Positions 8,579-18,579 are shown, counted from the first letter of the stretch. The stretch is DNA of 64,000 nt from Namhaeicola litoreus (GCF_042679565.1 NZ_JBHTMY010000002.1:62001-126000), one strand, 5' to 3'. Program-made: numbers and translations. The notes: a model not told the origin generated them from the sequence alone.

Positions 8579-10495
8579 TTACATAAAATTATATATCATG
8601 ATCATCGCTAAAATTACAGCGCCAACTATAAATCCGTAGGCATAATCTTGAATTTTACCAGATTGCAAACCTTTGATCTTTTCTGAGGTCGTGACGGTTG
8701 AATTTCCAATCAAATTCATGGTTCCGTCAACTATATTTTTATCAAACCAAGCAAATGGCGCTGAAATTCTTTTAAAAATGATCTGTTTGGTGACAAACAT
8801 ATACAGCTCATCAAAATAAAACTTATCATAAGCCCAATGGTAAAGTGAACCTGCTGTTTGTACTAATTTATCTGGGTAATCAGATGGTTTTTTATAAAAC
8901 ATATAAGCAATGGCAATACCCAACAATCCAACTCCAACAGCTACTGCGGCCAATGGATAATTTAAATGTGCCTCAAAAGTTCGATGGTCTGCTGTTACAA
9001 ATTCACTAAAATGAATGTATCCTGTTATAACGCTCAAAACCGCCAACACTATTAAAGGAAAGGTCATTGCACCGGAAGATTCGTGAGGTTTATGCTTATA
9101 GGTTCTTTCACTGCTCCAAAATATACCGAAGTATAAACGGAACATATAAAAGGCTGTTAGAAAAGCGACAAAAACACCAACGACATACAACAATTTGCTG
9201 TGCTCAAAAGTAGCCACTAATATTTCATCTTTACTAAAGAACCCTGCAAACCCTGGAAATCCAGAAATAGACAAGGCAGCAATTAAAAAAGTTATATGCG
9301 TAATGGGCATATACTTTCTCAATCCACCCATTTCGAGTATGTTATTGGTATGAACCGCATGTATTACAGATCCAGCCCCCAGGAATAACAAAGCTTTAAA
9401 CATAGCGTGTGTAAACAAATGAAACATGGAAGCCATATAACCCAATCCGTCATGACCATTGTACCCTGAAACTCCAAGTGCGAGCATCATGTAACCGATC
9501 TGCGACATAGTAGAAAAAGCCAAAACACGTTTGATATCTGTTTGCGTAACTGCAATAATCGCTGCGAATAAAGATGAAAAAGCGCCCACCCAAGCCACAA
9601 CATTTAAAGCGAACCCGTCATCGACAAAGTAATACATTGGGAAGAGTCTCGCCACAAGGTATACCCCAGCGACCACCATAGTAGCCGCATGAATCAATGC
9701 CGAAACAGGTGTTGGCCCCTCCATGGCATCGGGCAACCAAATATGTAAAGGGAACATGGCAGATTTACCCGCTCCACCCATAAAAATAAGCAACAAGGCC
9801 CAGGTAATGACTGATAATCCCATAAATGAATGTGTTGCCCAATTGGTAATGGCAGCCCCTTCAGGGTCAGTTAAGGTTTGAAAATCAAATGTGCCTGTAT
9901 AATATCCGATGATAAGAATACCTATCAAAAATCCAAAATCGGCAAATCTTGTTACGATAAAGGCCTTTTTCGCTGCTGCTACGGCAGACGGTTTTGTATA
10001 ATAATATCCAATTAACAAAAAGGAAGAAACACCTACCAGCTCCCAAAAAATATAGATTTGAAATAAATTAGCTGAAAGAACCAAGCCCATCATCGAAAAA
10101 GTAAAGAGAGATAAATAGGCAAAAAATCTTGTATAGCCCTTATCACCTTTCATATAGCCCATGCTGTACAGATGCACCAAGAGTGAAATGCTGGAAACAA
10201 CCACAAGCATCATGACAGAAATCTGATCGATCAAAACACCCATTTGAATGTTCAGTGTATCTGTAAATCTCATCCAATCCCATTTATGTGTAAATGTTTG
10301 GTATACATCCCCTACCTTTCCATCTACTAAAAAATAATGATAAGCAGTTGTTAAAGACAAAAGAAAAGTAACTAATAAACCAAAGGTTCCTATATAACCA
10401 GAATAGGGTGCTTTGATCTTATCATAAAAAAGTCCCAGAACCAAAAAAACGAAAAGAGGTATAAGCGGTATGAAGATGGTGTTAAAGAATTGCAT
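8579..10495 (-). CDS. nuoL: Complex I membrane subunit L
   Basis: ND5 homologue, the distal proton-pumping subunit with the long lateral helix. The 638 residues include QISVMMLVVVSSISLLVHLYS, FWELVGVSSFLLIGYYY, FPLHIWLPDAMEGPTPVSAL, VLAFSTMSQIGYMMLALG and HAMFKALLFLGAGSVIHA, followed by a long C-terminal tail consistent with the traverse helix. The conserved Glu of FWELVG and Lys of GAGKSAMFPLH are present. It follows nuoK after 32 bases and precedes nuoM by 2 bases. Confidence 0.97.
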   Translation of the reverse strand: MQFFNTIFIPLIPLFVFLVLGLFYDKIKAPYSGYIGTFGLLVTFLLSLTTAYHYFLVDGKVGDVYQTFTHKWDWMRFTDTLNIQMGVLIDQISVMMLVVVSSISLLVHLYSMGYMKGDKGYTRFFAYLSLFTFSMMGLVLSANLFQIYIFWELVGVSSFLLIGYYYTKPSAVAAAKKAFIVTRFADFGFLIGILIIGYYTGTFDFQTLTDPEGAAITNWATHSFMGLSVITWALLLIFMGGAGKSAMFPLHIWLPDAMEGPTPVSALIHAATMVVAGVYLVARLFPMYYFVDDGFALNVVAWVGAFSSLFAAIIAVTQTDIKRVLAFSTMSQIGYMMLALGVSGYNGHDGLGYMASMFHLFTHAMFKALLFLGAGSVIHAVHTNNILEMGGLRKYMPITHITFLIAALSISGFPGFAGFFSKDEILVATFEHSKLLYVVGVFVAFLTAFYMFRLYFGIFWSSERTYKHKPHESSGAMTFPLIVLAVLSVITGYIHFSEFVTADHRTFEAHLNYPLAAVAVGVGLLGIAIAYMFYKKPSDYPDKLVQTAGSLYHWAYDKFYFDELYMFVTKQIIFKRISAPFAWFDKNIVDGTMNLIGNSTVTTSEKIKGLQSGKIQDYAYGFIVGAVILAMIMIYNFM

Positions 10496-10527
10496 ATCAG
10501 AGTCTTCTAAAATTCATATTTGTTTCC

Positions 10528-10845
10528 CTAAAACTTCAAGGTTTCAGTATCTTTTACTTCGACAGAATTGACCAGTTTATATAAACTGATAACAATGGCG
10601 ACAGCCAAGGCTGTTTCGGCCGCTGCAACCGCAATGATAAAAATGGAAAAGAATGCACCTTGAAGATTATTTGGAAAAAGATATTGATTGATAATAACAA
10701 AATTGATGGCCGAGGCATTTAATATCAACTCAATAGAAAGCAACATGGTAATTAAATTTTTTCGCGTTAAAAACCCATAAATCCCTATAAAGAAAATTAT
10801 CGTGGTAAGTGTGAGGATCTCGTAAATGGTCACATTTTCTATCAT
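10528..10845 (-). CDS. nuoK: Complex I membrane subunit K
   Basis: Small three-helix membrane subunit (ND4L homologue), 105 residues. It shows LLSIELILNASAINFV with the conserved Glu of helix 2 and FIIAVAAAETALAVAIVISL with the Glu of helix 3, both needed for proton translocation in characterised complexes. It lies 6 bases after nuoJ. Confidence 0.96.
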   Translation of the reverse strand: MIENVTIYEILTLTTIIFFIGIYGFLTRKNLITMLLSIELILNASAINFVIINQYLFPNNLQGAFFSIFIIAVAAAETALAVAIVISLYKLVNSVEVKDTETLKF

Positions 10846-10851
10846 AACAAA

Positions 10852-11361
10852 TTAATTTTGTTCTAATTTTTTTCCTTTTGCAATGACTATGGCACCTACC
10901 ATTACAACCAAAAGCAAAACACTAATCACTTCGAATGGCAAAATAAAGCCTCCTTCTCCATAATTCAAGAATTGTCTACCCACGTCTTCTACTTCGATCG
11001 GATTTGGCGCACTCGACATTGGAAAAGAATAGTTCAAAATAGAATACAGCGTCACTCCGGCACCTAATATACTGAGTGCCAGTGCAGCTATTTTTCTTGG
11101 AGTAGATACAGTTTCCAGTTTTAGCTCAATATGGTGTACCAACAACACTGAAAAAATAATTAAGACAATTACCCCTCCGGCATAAACCGCCAACTGAATT
11201 GCAGCCAAAAAGGAATAATCTACCAAAAAATAAATTCCGGCAATCCCCATTAATACAAAAAGCAAATACACAACCGAACGCAACATGTTATTACTACTGA
11301 CTGCTTTCACGGCAAAAATGACCATCATGAGAGCCAAAATGTAAAATATTATTCTTTCCAT
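10852..11361 (-). CDS. nuoJ: Complex I membrane subunit J
   Basis: ND6 homologue, 169 residues with five predicted helices. Helix 3 carries the family pattern AAIQLAVYAGGVIVLIIF, the flexible region linked to quinone-coupled movement. The protein is of usual length. It starts 3 bases after the nuoI stop and is followed by nuoK. Confidence 0.95.
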   Translation of the reverse strand: MERIIFYILALMMVIFAVKAVSSNNMLRSVVYLLFVLMGIAGIYFLVDYSFLAAIQLAVYAGGVIVLIIFSVLLVHHIELKLETVSTPRKIAALALSILGAGVTLYSILNYSFPMSSAPNPIEVEDVGRQFLNYGEGGFILPFEVISVLLLVVMVGAIVIAKGKKLEQN

Positions 11362-11364
11362 GGC

Positions 11365-11841
11365 TTAATCTTCTACTCCGGGTTTTAATCGAGAACCGGG
11401 TTGATTTAATACTTTTGTTAAATGCGATCTGTCGTACACTGAATTTTCAAAGTTTTGTGCCCAAACAATGGCATCCGTCGGACAAGCCTCTATACATAAT
11501 CCACACATAGTACACATTGATAAATGATAAATGTGCTTATCGATCATTTTTTTCTTTTTGCCCGTTTCGGGATCAACTTGTCTGTCCCAAATAATTTCAA
11601 TCGATCCGTTTGGACAAGCAATTTCGCAAGATTGACAACCTGTGCATCTATGGAAATTTTCTTCATCATGTGGCATTACTACTTCGCCTCTAAATCTGTC
11701 AAACATTTTTAATGTCTCACGATTATCGGGATATTGTTGGGTAATTATTTCTTTGGGTGCATTGACAAAATATTTACCGGTAACGCTCATACCGGTAAGT
11801 AAAGTCTTTATTCCGTTGTATATGTCTGAAAAATAGCTCAT
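11365..11841 (-). CDS. nuoI: Complex I iron-sulfur subunit I
   Basis: Carries clusters N6a and N6b at the arm that passes electrons to the N2 cluster. The 158 residues contain two CxxCxxCxxxCP motifs: Cys 66, 69, 72, 76 and Cys 110, 113, 116, 120. In the absence of NuoEFG in this operon, this exposed 8Fe ferredoxin-like subunit is a plausible entry point for electrons from reduced ferredoxin, as proposed for other 11-subunit complexes; that part is inference. It starts 9 bases after nuoH. Confidence 0.96.
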   Translation of the reverse strand: MSYFSDIYNGIKTLLTGMSVTGKYFVNAPKEIITQQYPDNRETLKMFDRFRGEVVMPHDEENFHRCTGCQSCEIACPNGSIEIIWDRQVDPETGKKKKMIDKHIYHLSMCTMCGLCIEACPTDAIVWAQNFENSVYDRSHLTKVLNQPGSRLKPGVED

Positions 11842-11850
11842 TCTAAAAAC

Positions 11851-12927
11851 TTAATAGGTAATTGTCCAGCCTAACCAAACTACGACGGCCATTAAAACCA
11901 GGTTAAACAAGTTAATCGGAAGCAAATATTTCCACTCTAAATTCAATAATTGATCTACTCTTAGACGAGGAAATGTCCATCTGAACCACATCATTAAAAA
12001 AACCATCACCAATACTTTTCCTAAAAACCATAATACTGATGGAAACCAAGTAATTTCATCCGTGATTCCAAAGGGAGATAACCAGCCTCCAAAGAAAACG
12101 ATTACTGCAATGCATGAAATAATGAACATATTGATAAATTCTGCCAGGAAAAAATAGGCGAACTTCATACCTGAATATTCTGTATGAAAGCCTGCTCCCA
12201 ATTCTGATTCAGCTTCTACCAAATCAAATGGTGCCCTATTTGTTTCTGCAGTACCTGCTATCATGAAAATTATAAAAGCTATAATTGCTGGAATATGCCC
12301 CTGAACAATGAGCCAACCATTCTTTTGAAGCTCAATAATTTCAGATAATTGAAGACTTCCTGTTAAAACTACCATCGTTAATAGAGAAAGCCCAACGGAG
12401 AGTTCGTAACTTACTACTTGCAAACCACTTCTCATGGCTCCGATTAGTGAGTATTTATTATTACTTGCCCAACCTCCAAGGAGGATTCCAATAACGCCAA
12501 TAGAAGAGACTGCCAGCAAAAAGAAAATACCAATATTGATATCAAAAGCCTGAAATTGTTCAGAAAAAGGTATAACCGCCATCGCCAACAAGGCTGTAAC
12601 AATAGGAAAATAGGGTGCTAAATTGTATAAAAATTTATCTGCACGATTGGTTCCATACATTTCTTTTGACACCAATTTAATCGCGTCTGCCATGGTTTGA
12701 AACATACCAGCGGGTCCAACTCTATTGGGTCCGTATCTCAATTGAAACCAAGCAGCGACTTTTCTTTCCAACAAAACCAAGTACAATCCAGCCACAGCGA
12801 AAACAGTTAGATAGGCGAGGGCAATTAAAAGCATTTCTACAAAGCTTGCTGCTCCCACAGGCATAATATCAAAAAGCCAGTCGTGTATAGTACTTGTTAT
12901 GGTTAAAAGTAAATTCATATTTCTCAC
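11851..12927 (-). CDS. nuoH: Complex I membrane subunit H
   Basis: ND1 homologue, the subunit that joins peripheral and membrane arms and forms the quinone chamber. The 358 residues show LLERKVAAWFQLRYGPNRVG, GWASNNKYSLIGAMRSGLQ, and ETNRAPFDLVEAESELGAG with its conserved acidic residues, plus about eight membrane helices. Usually nuoG sits just upstream of nuoH; here nuoD precedes it by 2 bases, so nuoE, nuoF and nuoG are absent from the expected slot. A second Met at residue 4 is an alternative start. Confidence 0.96.
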   Translation of the reverse strand: MRNMNLLLTITSTIHDWLFDIMPVGAASFVEMLLIALAYLTVFAVAGLYLVLLERKVAAWFQLRYGPNRVGPAGMFQTMADAIKLVSKEMYGTNRADKFLYNLAPYFPIVTALLAMAVIPFSEQFQAFDINIGIFFLLAVSSIGVIGILLGGWASNNKYSLIGAMRSGLQVVSYELSVGLSLLTMVVLTGSLQLSEIIELQKNGWLIVQGHIPAIIAFIIFMIAGTAETNRAPFDLVEAESELGAGFHTEYSGMKFAYFFLAEFINMFIISCIAVIVFFGGWLSPFGITDEITWFPSVLWFLGKVLVMVFLMMWFRWTFPRLRVDQLLNLEWKYLLPINLFNLVLMAVVVWLGWTITY

Positions 12928-12929
12928 AT

Positions 12930-14051
12930 TTAGCGGTCTATATCGGGTATTACAAAATCAAATGATGCCATAATCGCCACTAGATCTCCAATTTTCCCTC
13001 CAACAGCCGTATGATTCAAGGCAGAAAGGTTTGAAAAACCAGGTGATCTAAATTTTACACGATACGGATTTTTATTCCCATCACTATTGATAAAAACGCC
13101 TAATTCTCCTCTGGCAGTTTCCACTCTTTGGTAAAACTCGCCTTTTGGCAATTTAATTACCGCCTTTGTAGCTACCTTGTGTTCTCCTTCAGGAATATGA
13201 TCAATCAACTGTTCGATGATAGAAATTGATTCCCACATCTCGGCAATACGTACTTTATACCGTGAAAATGTATCTCCTGTGGTTTCCAAACATTCTTTAA
13301 AATTCACTCTATCATAGGCACTATAAGGATGCCTTTTTCGAACATCGCAGGCGAAGCCTGAACCTCGGCCAACCGGTCCTGTAACACCAAATGAAATAGC
13401 ATCTTCTTTAGACAAAACCCCCACACCTTTGGTTCGGTTTAAGAAAATTACATTACCTGATAATAATCGGTCGTATTCGGGTAGTTTGGTTTTAAAATGA
13501 ACGATAAAATCTTTCACCCTTTGCACAAAATTGGGATGAATATCGAACATTAATCCCCCTGGAATATTGTAATTCATTGTAAGCCGTGCACCACAAGTTT
13601 CTTCAAAAATATCATTGATCATTTCTCTGTCTCGAAAAGCATAAAAGTAAGTTGTCAGGGCACCTAAATCCATTCCCATAACACCCCACCACAGCTGATG
13701 TGAAGCCAAACGCGTTAATTCTGAAATAATGGTCCTGATCACTTTTACACGATCAGGAATTTCTAATTCAAGCGCTTTTTCCACTGTTAAGCAAACCGCT
13801 TCGTTATTAATGTGTGAAGACAAATAATCCATTCTATCTGTGAGATGTACAATCTGCTGATAACTATCTCTTTCACACATTTTTTCTATAGAACGGTGGA
13901 TATAACCCAAATCTGGTTCAACATTTTTGATTGTTTCACCGTCTATGGTAAGCAAGAGTCGTAATACCCCATGAGCCGCAGGATGCTGTGGGCCCATGTT
14001 GATAAAATACTCTTCTGATTTAATATTGTTTTTTACTTCAATTTCGGTCAT
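12930..14051 (-). CDS. nuoD: Complex I 49-kDa-type subunit D
   Basis: Peripheral-arm subunit that lines the quinone site, related to the large subunit of NiFe hydrogenases. The 373 residues include INMGPQHPAAHGVLRLLL (quinone-site His and surroundings), YIHRSIEKMCE, and the C-terminal FRSPGFSNLSALNHTAVGGKIGDLVAIMASFDFVIPDIDR. It lies 5 bases after nuoC, which is not fused to it. Normal length. Confidence 0.97.
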   Translation of the reverse strand: MTEIEVKNNIKSEEYFINMGPQHPAAHGVLRLLLTIDGETIKNVEPDLGYIHRSIEKMCERDSYQQIVHLTDRMDYLSSHINNEAVCLTVEKALELEIPDRVKVIRTIISELTRLASHQLWWGVMGMDLGALTTYFYAFRDREMINDIFEETCGARLTMNYNIPGGLMFDIHPNFVQRVKDFIVHFKTKLPEYDRLLSGNVIFLNRTKGVGVLSKEDAISFGVTGPVGRGSGFACDVRKRHPYSAYDRVNFKECLETTGDTFSRYKVRIAEMWESISIIEQLIDHIPEGEHKVATKAVIKLPKGEFYQRVETARGELGVFINSDGNKNPYRVKFRSPGFSNLSALNHTAVGGKIGDLVAIMASFDFVIPDIDR

Positions 14052-14056
14052 AACTA

Positions 14057-14515
14057 TTATTTTATCACCATATTGGCTTCATCCACATAATCTTTTCGCA
14101 AAGGATATCCTGTCCATTCGGGCGTCAAAAAAAGTCTTTTCAAATTAGGATGATTCTTAAATGTAATTCCAAAAAAATCAAAAACTTCCATTTCGTGTAA
14201 TTCTGCTGTTCGCCAAACTTCCCAAACAGAGTCTAGTTCAGGATTTTCGCGATCTTCTGTTTTTACTTTTACCACCAACTCATGTTTTAAAGTTGTTGAT
14301 TCGAGATGGTAAATCACTCCCAATTCTTTTCCCCAGTCCATTCCTATTACACAAAACAAATAGTCAAACTTAGTTTTTGGATCATTTTTTAAGGACTTAC
14401 AAAATTTTAGCAGATTTTCTTTCTGAACAACGACTTGAAGAAATTCTGAATCTTCCTCAATTTGAAGTGTGGCATCCCAACTTAGTAATAATTCCTTCAA
14501 TTCTTCTTTGGACAT
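14057..14515 (-). CDS. nuoC: Complex I 30-kDa-type subunit C
   Basis: Peripheral-arm scaffold subunit, 152 residues. The family signature is in the C-terminal part: TAELHEMEVFDFFGITFKNHPNLKRLFLTPEW followed by GYPLRKDY. The N-terminal part is shorter than in many NuoC proteins but matches other Bacteroidota-length forms. It begins 8 bases after the nuoB stop. Confidence 0.95.
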   Translation of the reverse strand: MSKEELKELLLSWDATLQIEEDSEFLQVVVQKENLLKFCKSLKNDPKTKFDYLFCVIGMDWGKELGVIYHLESTTLKHELVVKVKTEDRENPELDSVWEVWRTAELHEMEVFDFFGITFKNHPNLKRLFLTPEWTGYPLRKDYVDEANMVIK

Positions 14516-14523
14516 AATTTCTG

Positions 14524-15129
14524 CTATTTGATCAAACCTTCGTCAAATCCTTCAATTGGATTCTCCTTTGTTTTGGCATTTTCCTTTTTAATCTTTTCTT
14601 GTAACATGATCATTCCTTCTAAAAGTGCTTCCGGTCTGGGCGGACAACCAGGCACATAAACATCCACAGGGATTACATGATCTGCACCTTTCACCACCGA
14701 ATAACTGTTGTAGTAAAAAGGCCCTCCTGAAACAGCACATGCCCCCATGGCGATCACGTATTTAGGTTCTGCCATTTGATCATATAGTCTCCTTAAAACA
14801 GGTGCCATTTTATTTACGATTGTACCTGCAATAATGATTAAATCTGCTTGCCGTGGCGAAGGTCTAGCTACTTCAAAGCCAAATCTCGAAAAATCATGAC
14901 GGGGAGCTCCGGTTTGCATCATTTCTATGGCACAACAACTTGTACCAAAATAAAGGGGCCATAAAGAATTTGATCGGCCCCAATTGATAACACTATCTAA
15001 GGAAGTAACAACGATATTACCGCCATTACCTCCAGGAATTACTTTTCCGGGAAAACTGTCAGGTAAAACTTGTTCCATTCCTGTTCCCTCGTATTGGCTT
15101 AAAAACCTTTTCTTTTCATCTACTCCCAT
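14524..15129 (-). CDS. nuoB: Complex I iron-sulfur subunit B (cluster N2)
   Basis: Binds the terminal cluster N2 that reduces quinone. The 201 residues carry the tandem cysteines Cys65-Cys66 in FGTSCCAIEMM, Cys131 in MGACAVSGGPF and Cys162 in VPGCPPRPEALLEG, the complete ligand set. The C-terminal tail after residue 175 is a charged extension. The start overlaps the nuoA end by 10 bases, suggesting coupled translation. Confidence 0.97.
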   Translation of the reverse strand: MGVDEKKRFLSQYEGTGMEQVLPDSFPGKVIPGGNGGNIVVTSLDSVINWGRSNSLWPLYFGTSCCAIEMMQTGAPRHDFSRFGFEVARPSPRQADLIIIAGTIVNKMAPVLRRLYDQMAEPKYVIAMGACAVSGGPFYYNSYSVVKGADHVIPVDVYVPGCPPRPEALLEGMIMLQEKIKKENAKTKENPIEGFDEGLIK

Positions 15130-15470
15130 CTCAATGCTCGTTTTTTCCAGGCATAAAGCAAACCTATACCTAATATGATTAAAAATATTAGTATTTCTAT
15201 CAATGCAACAGTTCCTACTTCCTTAAAAACAACTGCCCATGGCACCAAAAAAGCAACTTCGATATCAAATATCAAAAATAAAATGGCGAATAAATAATAA
15301 CCAACCTTAAACTGAACCCAAGTTGGGCCAATAGTTTCAATACCACATTCAACCGGTTCTTGTTTTTGTGGGTTGTCAGATTTTGGTGAAATGAGATTAG
15401 ATAAAAAATTAGCTCCTGCTACCAAAACTACGCCAGCCAAAATAAAAACAATGATCGCTTCGTAACCCAT
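15120..15470 (-). CDS. nuoA: Complex I membrane subunit A
   Basis: ND3 homologue, 116 residues with three helices. It has QEPVECGIETIGPTWVQFKVGYYLFAILFLIFDIEVAFLVPWA in shortened view as the ECG loop (Cys at the quinone-linked loop) and the FDIEVAFL helix. It is the first nuo gene and lies 27 bases after korB on the same strand, so kor and nuo genes are probably one transcript. Confidence 0.96.
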   Translation of the reverse strand: MGYEAIIVFILAGVVLVAGANFLSNLISPKSDNPQKQEPVECGIETIGPTWVQFKVGYYLFAILFLIFDIEVAFLVPWAVVFKEVGTVALIEILIFLIILGIGLLYAWKKRALRWE

Positions 15471-15497
15471 AAAAAACTATTTTCTCTTTTTTGCTAA

Positions 15498-16511
15498 TTA
15501 TTTTACTTCGTAGGTCTCTCCTGAAAAAAATAACTCGTCAACATTCTTAAACTTAGATTTGCTTTTTTCGTCAGACATTACCATGTTTTCTCTTTCTTCA
15601 AATGTGAGATCTTCAAAACTTCTAATGATTCCTGTGGCAATGGGGCTTTCCATTTTTGCCAATAAAAGATGTAATGTATTATCTTCACATTTAGCATCAT
15701 GAACCAAGATATCCTTTTCAGTAACACCGTTTTCTCCAATCGTCACCGTTTCCAATTTCAATCCATTCAACACCAGACCTTTGTCCTTATTTTTTCCAAA
15801 AATCATCGGTTTTCCGTGCTCTAGATAAACTTGTTGGTCTTCTTTAACTTCTTTGTCTGTTAAATGTGTAAAACAACCATCATTAAAAATAACACAATTC
15901 TGAAGTACCTCTATTAATGAGGTGCCCTTGAATTTTTCTGCTTCAACAAAAAGGTTTGTCATGTCTTTTGGATTATTACCTCCAATTCTTGCAAAAAATC
16001 TCGCATTTGCTCCAATTGCCAATTGACCGGGTAAAAATGGTGGCTGGGTATTTCCGTGTGGAGAAGACTTGGTTTTTTGTCCCACAACAGAAGTTGGACT
16101 AAACTGACCCTTGGTTAATCCGTAAATCTCATTGTTGAATAAAATAATATTTAGATCGATATTTCTTCTCAGGACATGAATAAAATGGTTGCCACCAATG
16201 GCCAAACTATCTCCATCCCCTGTAATCATCCAAACAGACAAATTGTTATTTGCCAATTTTACGCCGCTCGCAATAGCGGCGGCTCTACCGTGGATACTGT
16301 GCATCCCGTAACAATCTACATAATATGGAAAGCGCGAAGAGCAACCAATTCCTGAAATGAAAACAACATCTTCTTTTTTAACATTCATTTCGGGCAACGC
16401 CTTCAACATAGACCTCAATATAACATAATCATCACAACCCGGACACCAACGAACCTCTTGATCGCTTTGAAAATCCTTAAAAGTGTATTCTTGTACAAGT
16501 GTATCTTCCAT
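15498..16511 (-). CDS. korB: 2-oxoacid:ferredoxin oxidoreductase beta subunit (KorB)
   Basis: TPP-binding beta subunit that, with KorA, oxidises 2-oxoglutarate to succinyl-CoA and reduces ferredoxin. The 337 residues show RWCPGCDDYVILRSM (cluster cysteines near residue 22-25), GIGCSSRFPYY with a further Cys, the TPP signature GDGDSLAIGGNHF through NNEIYGLTKGQFSPT, and the product-release region. Cysteine layout is that of the 2-subunit aerobic type. It begins 4 bases after korA and is followed 27 bases later by nuoA, a direct physical link between a ferredoxin-reducing enzyme and complex I. Confidence 0.93.
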   Translation of the reverse strand: MEDTLVQEYTFKDFQSDQEVRWCPGCDDYVILRSMLKALPEMNVKKEDVVFISGIGCSSRFPYYVDCYGMHSIHGRAAAIASGVKLANNNLSVWMITGDGDSLAIGGNHFIHVLRRNIDLNIILFNNEIYGLTKGQFSPTSVVGQKTKSSPHGNTQPPFLPGQLAIGANARFFARIGGNNPKDMTNLFVEAEKFKGTSLIEVLQNCVIFNDGCFTHLTDKEVKEDQQVYLEHGKPMIFGKNKDKGLVLNGLKLETVTIGENGVTEKDILVHDAKCEDNTLHLLLAKMESPIATGIIRSFEDLTFEERENMVMSDEKSKSKFKNVDELFFSGETYEVK

Positions 16512-16515
16512 GGCC

Positions 16516-18387
16516 TTATTCTGTTAGTATATTTTTAAATTTAGTCACCAAGTCCGACACCGAAAATGGCAAACCTTGGATTCTGTTGTATTGTAAAAAC
16601 TCTATATTATCGTATCTCGCCTTTAATAAAAATGACAATTGCCCCATATTGATCTCACAAACAATAATCTTTTTATATTTTGACAGAACTTCTTCTGTAT
16701 TTTTAGGCATTGGATTGAGATAGTTAAAATGCACATGGCCTACGCGGTACCCATCTTTATACATTTGTTTTGCGGCAGAGTGTAAACTTCCATAAGTACC
16801 CCCCCAACCCACAATGAGCAAATCTCCTTCCTTTTCATACTCAGGAACCAAATCAGGAATGAAATTTTCAACTCTTTTCACTTTTTCTGCCCTGATATGT
16901 GTCATATATTCATGATTTTCGGGCTGATAAGAAACATTTCCTGAGACTTTGTCTTTTTCAAGACCACCCAATCTGTGTTCAAATCCGGGAGTACCTGGAA
17001 TCACCCAATTTCTGGCCAAAGTTTCACTATCTCTATCATAGGGATGCCAAGAATCTCTTGAAGCGCTTAAGGTTTTTAAGTTGATGTCGGTCATTTCTTT
17101 GATTGCCTTCACTTTCCATGGCTCAGAACCATTTGCGATATAACCATCAGTGAGTAAAATAACCGGAGTCATATGCTCTATGGCTAACCTAGCGGCTTCG
17201 TACGCATAATCAAAACAATCTGCAGGGGTACTCGCTGCAATAACAATAACAGGACTATCTCCATTTCTACCAAAAATGGCTTGTAACAAATCAGATTGTT
17301 CGGTTTTTGTGGGTAATCCGGTAGATGGACCTCCTCTTTGCACATTCACAATTACCAAAGGTAACTCTGTCATTAAAGCAAGATTTACTGCTTCACTTTT
17401 TAAGGCCAAACCTGGACCTGAGGTAGTTGTAATGGCCAAATTACCGGCAAAGGCAGCACCTATGGCAGAAGTTACTCCTGCGATTTCATCTTCTGCTTGA
17501 AAAGCCTTTACCCCAAAATGTTTATGTTTTACGAGCTCATGAAGAATATCTGTAGCCGGCGTAATTGGGTAAGACCCTAAAAAAAGATCTAATCCGGATT
17601 TTTCGGCCGCAGCTAAAAATCCCCATGCTGTCGCAGTATTCCCATTGATGATGCGATAAACCCCTTTTTGCATTTTTGATGGGGCAATTTTATAGGCGGC
17701 AGGAATGAGTTCCAAAGTTTCTGCATAAAAATATCCAGCTTTGAGCACTTTGGAGTTTGCATCCGCCAAAACAGGATTATATTTAAACTTTTTCGCGAAG
17801 AAATCGAGTGTATGATTCATGTCTCTGTCATACATCCAATAAACAATTCCTAAAGCAAACATGTTCTTGCTGCGAATGATGCTTTTATTGTCTAAACTCA
17901 ACTCTTTTAACGCTTCCTTGGTAAGGCTGGTCATATCAACTTCGATTACCTTGTAGTTTGCCAAAGATCCATCCTCTAATGGATTAGACTTATAATCAGC
18001 TTTTTCAAGATTTTTTTTATTAAAAGAATCTCTATCAACAATAAGAATTTGTCCAGGTTTTAACGCGGAAATATTTGTTTTTAAACCTGCCGGATTCATT
18101 GCTACTAATAGATCTAAATCATCTCCGGGTGTACTGATCTCTATACTTCCAATATGAACCTGAAATCCTGATACTCCGTATAAACTTCCTTGTGGAGCTC
18201 TAATTTCAGCCGGATAATTAGGAAAAGTAGCAACGTCGTTTCCAAACATCGCAGATGTATCAGTAAATTGAGTGCCTGTTAACTGCATCCCATCTCCAGA
18301 ATCTCCCACAAAACGAATTACAACGGTATCCAGTTCTTGGGCCATAGTTTCTTTATTATTAGCACCTTCAGGAATCATACGCTTCAT
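16516..18387 (-). CDS. korA: 2-oxoacid:ferredoxin oxidoreductase alpha subunit with fused gamma domain (KorA)
   Basis: The 623 residues have a gamma domain first (VIRFVGDSGDGMQLTGTQF, then PNYPAEIRAPQG), then the pyrimidine-binding alpha domain (GSYPITPATDILHEL, AFQAEDEIAGVTSAIGAA, TTSGPGLALKSEAVNLA, QRGGPSTGLPTKTEQSDL). This gamma-alpha fusion is typical of the oxygen-tolerant KorAB type of aerobes such as mycobacteria and Hydrogenobacter. Substrate is most likely 2-oxoglutarate, since a separate pyruvate enzyme lies nearby. The start is uncertain: Met residues at 1, 4 and 15 are all possible, and the conserved part begins after the third. It heads the probable kor-nuo operon. Confidence 0.92.
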   Translation of the reverse strand: MKRMIPEGANNKETMAQELDTVVIRFVGDSGDGMQLTGTQFTDTSAMFGNDVATFPNYPAEIRAPQGSLYGVSGFQVHIGSIEISTPGDDLDLLVAMNPAGLKTNISALKPGQILIVDRDSFNKKNLEKADYKSNPLEDGSLANYKVIEVDMTSLTKEALKELSLDNKSIIRSKNMFALGIVYWMYDRDMNHTLDFFAKKFKYNPVLADANSKVLKAGYFYAETLELIPAAYKIAPSKMQKGVYRIINGNTATAWGFLAAAEKSGLDLFLGSYPITPATDILHELVKHKHFGVKAFQAEDEIAGVTSAIGAAFAGNLAITTTSGPGLALKSEAVNLALMTELPLVIVNVQRGGPSTGLPTKTEQSDLLQAIFGRNGDSPVIVIAASTPADCFDYAYEAARLAIEHMTPVILLTDGYIANGSEPWKVKAIKEMTDINLKTLSASRDSWHPYDRDSETLARNWVIPGTPGFEHRLGGLEKDKVSGNVSYQPENHEYMTHIRAEKVKRVENFIPDLVPEYEKEGDLLIVGWGGTYGSLHSAAKQMYKDGYRVGHVHFNYLNPMPKNTEEVLSKYKKIIVCEINMGQLSFLLKARYDNIEFLQYNRIQGLPFSVSDLVTKFKNILTE

Positions 18388-18579
18388 ATTTTGGATGATT
18401 AATTATACTTATTTATAATGGTTAAAAATAGGAATTATAAATGACCTACTTAAGTTTGGTTAAAATTAATTCGCTTAAAATTATTTTTCATGACAAAAAT
18501 CAGTCTGAAACATTTATTACATTTAATTTAAATTCTTTCTAAATTGTTTAGATATAATTCAATTTGTTTTTTATTTCTA

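Noticed and set aside
11524..11836. Plus-strand small open frames opposite nuoI
   Set aside because: They are reverse-strand shadows of the cysteine-rich nuoI sequence without start signals or known domains.
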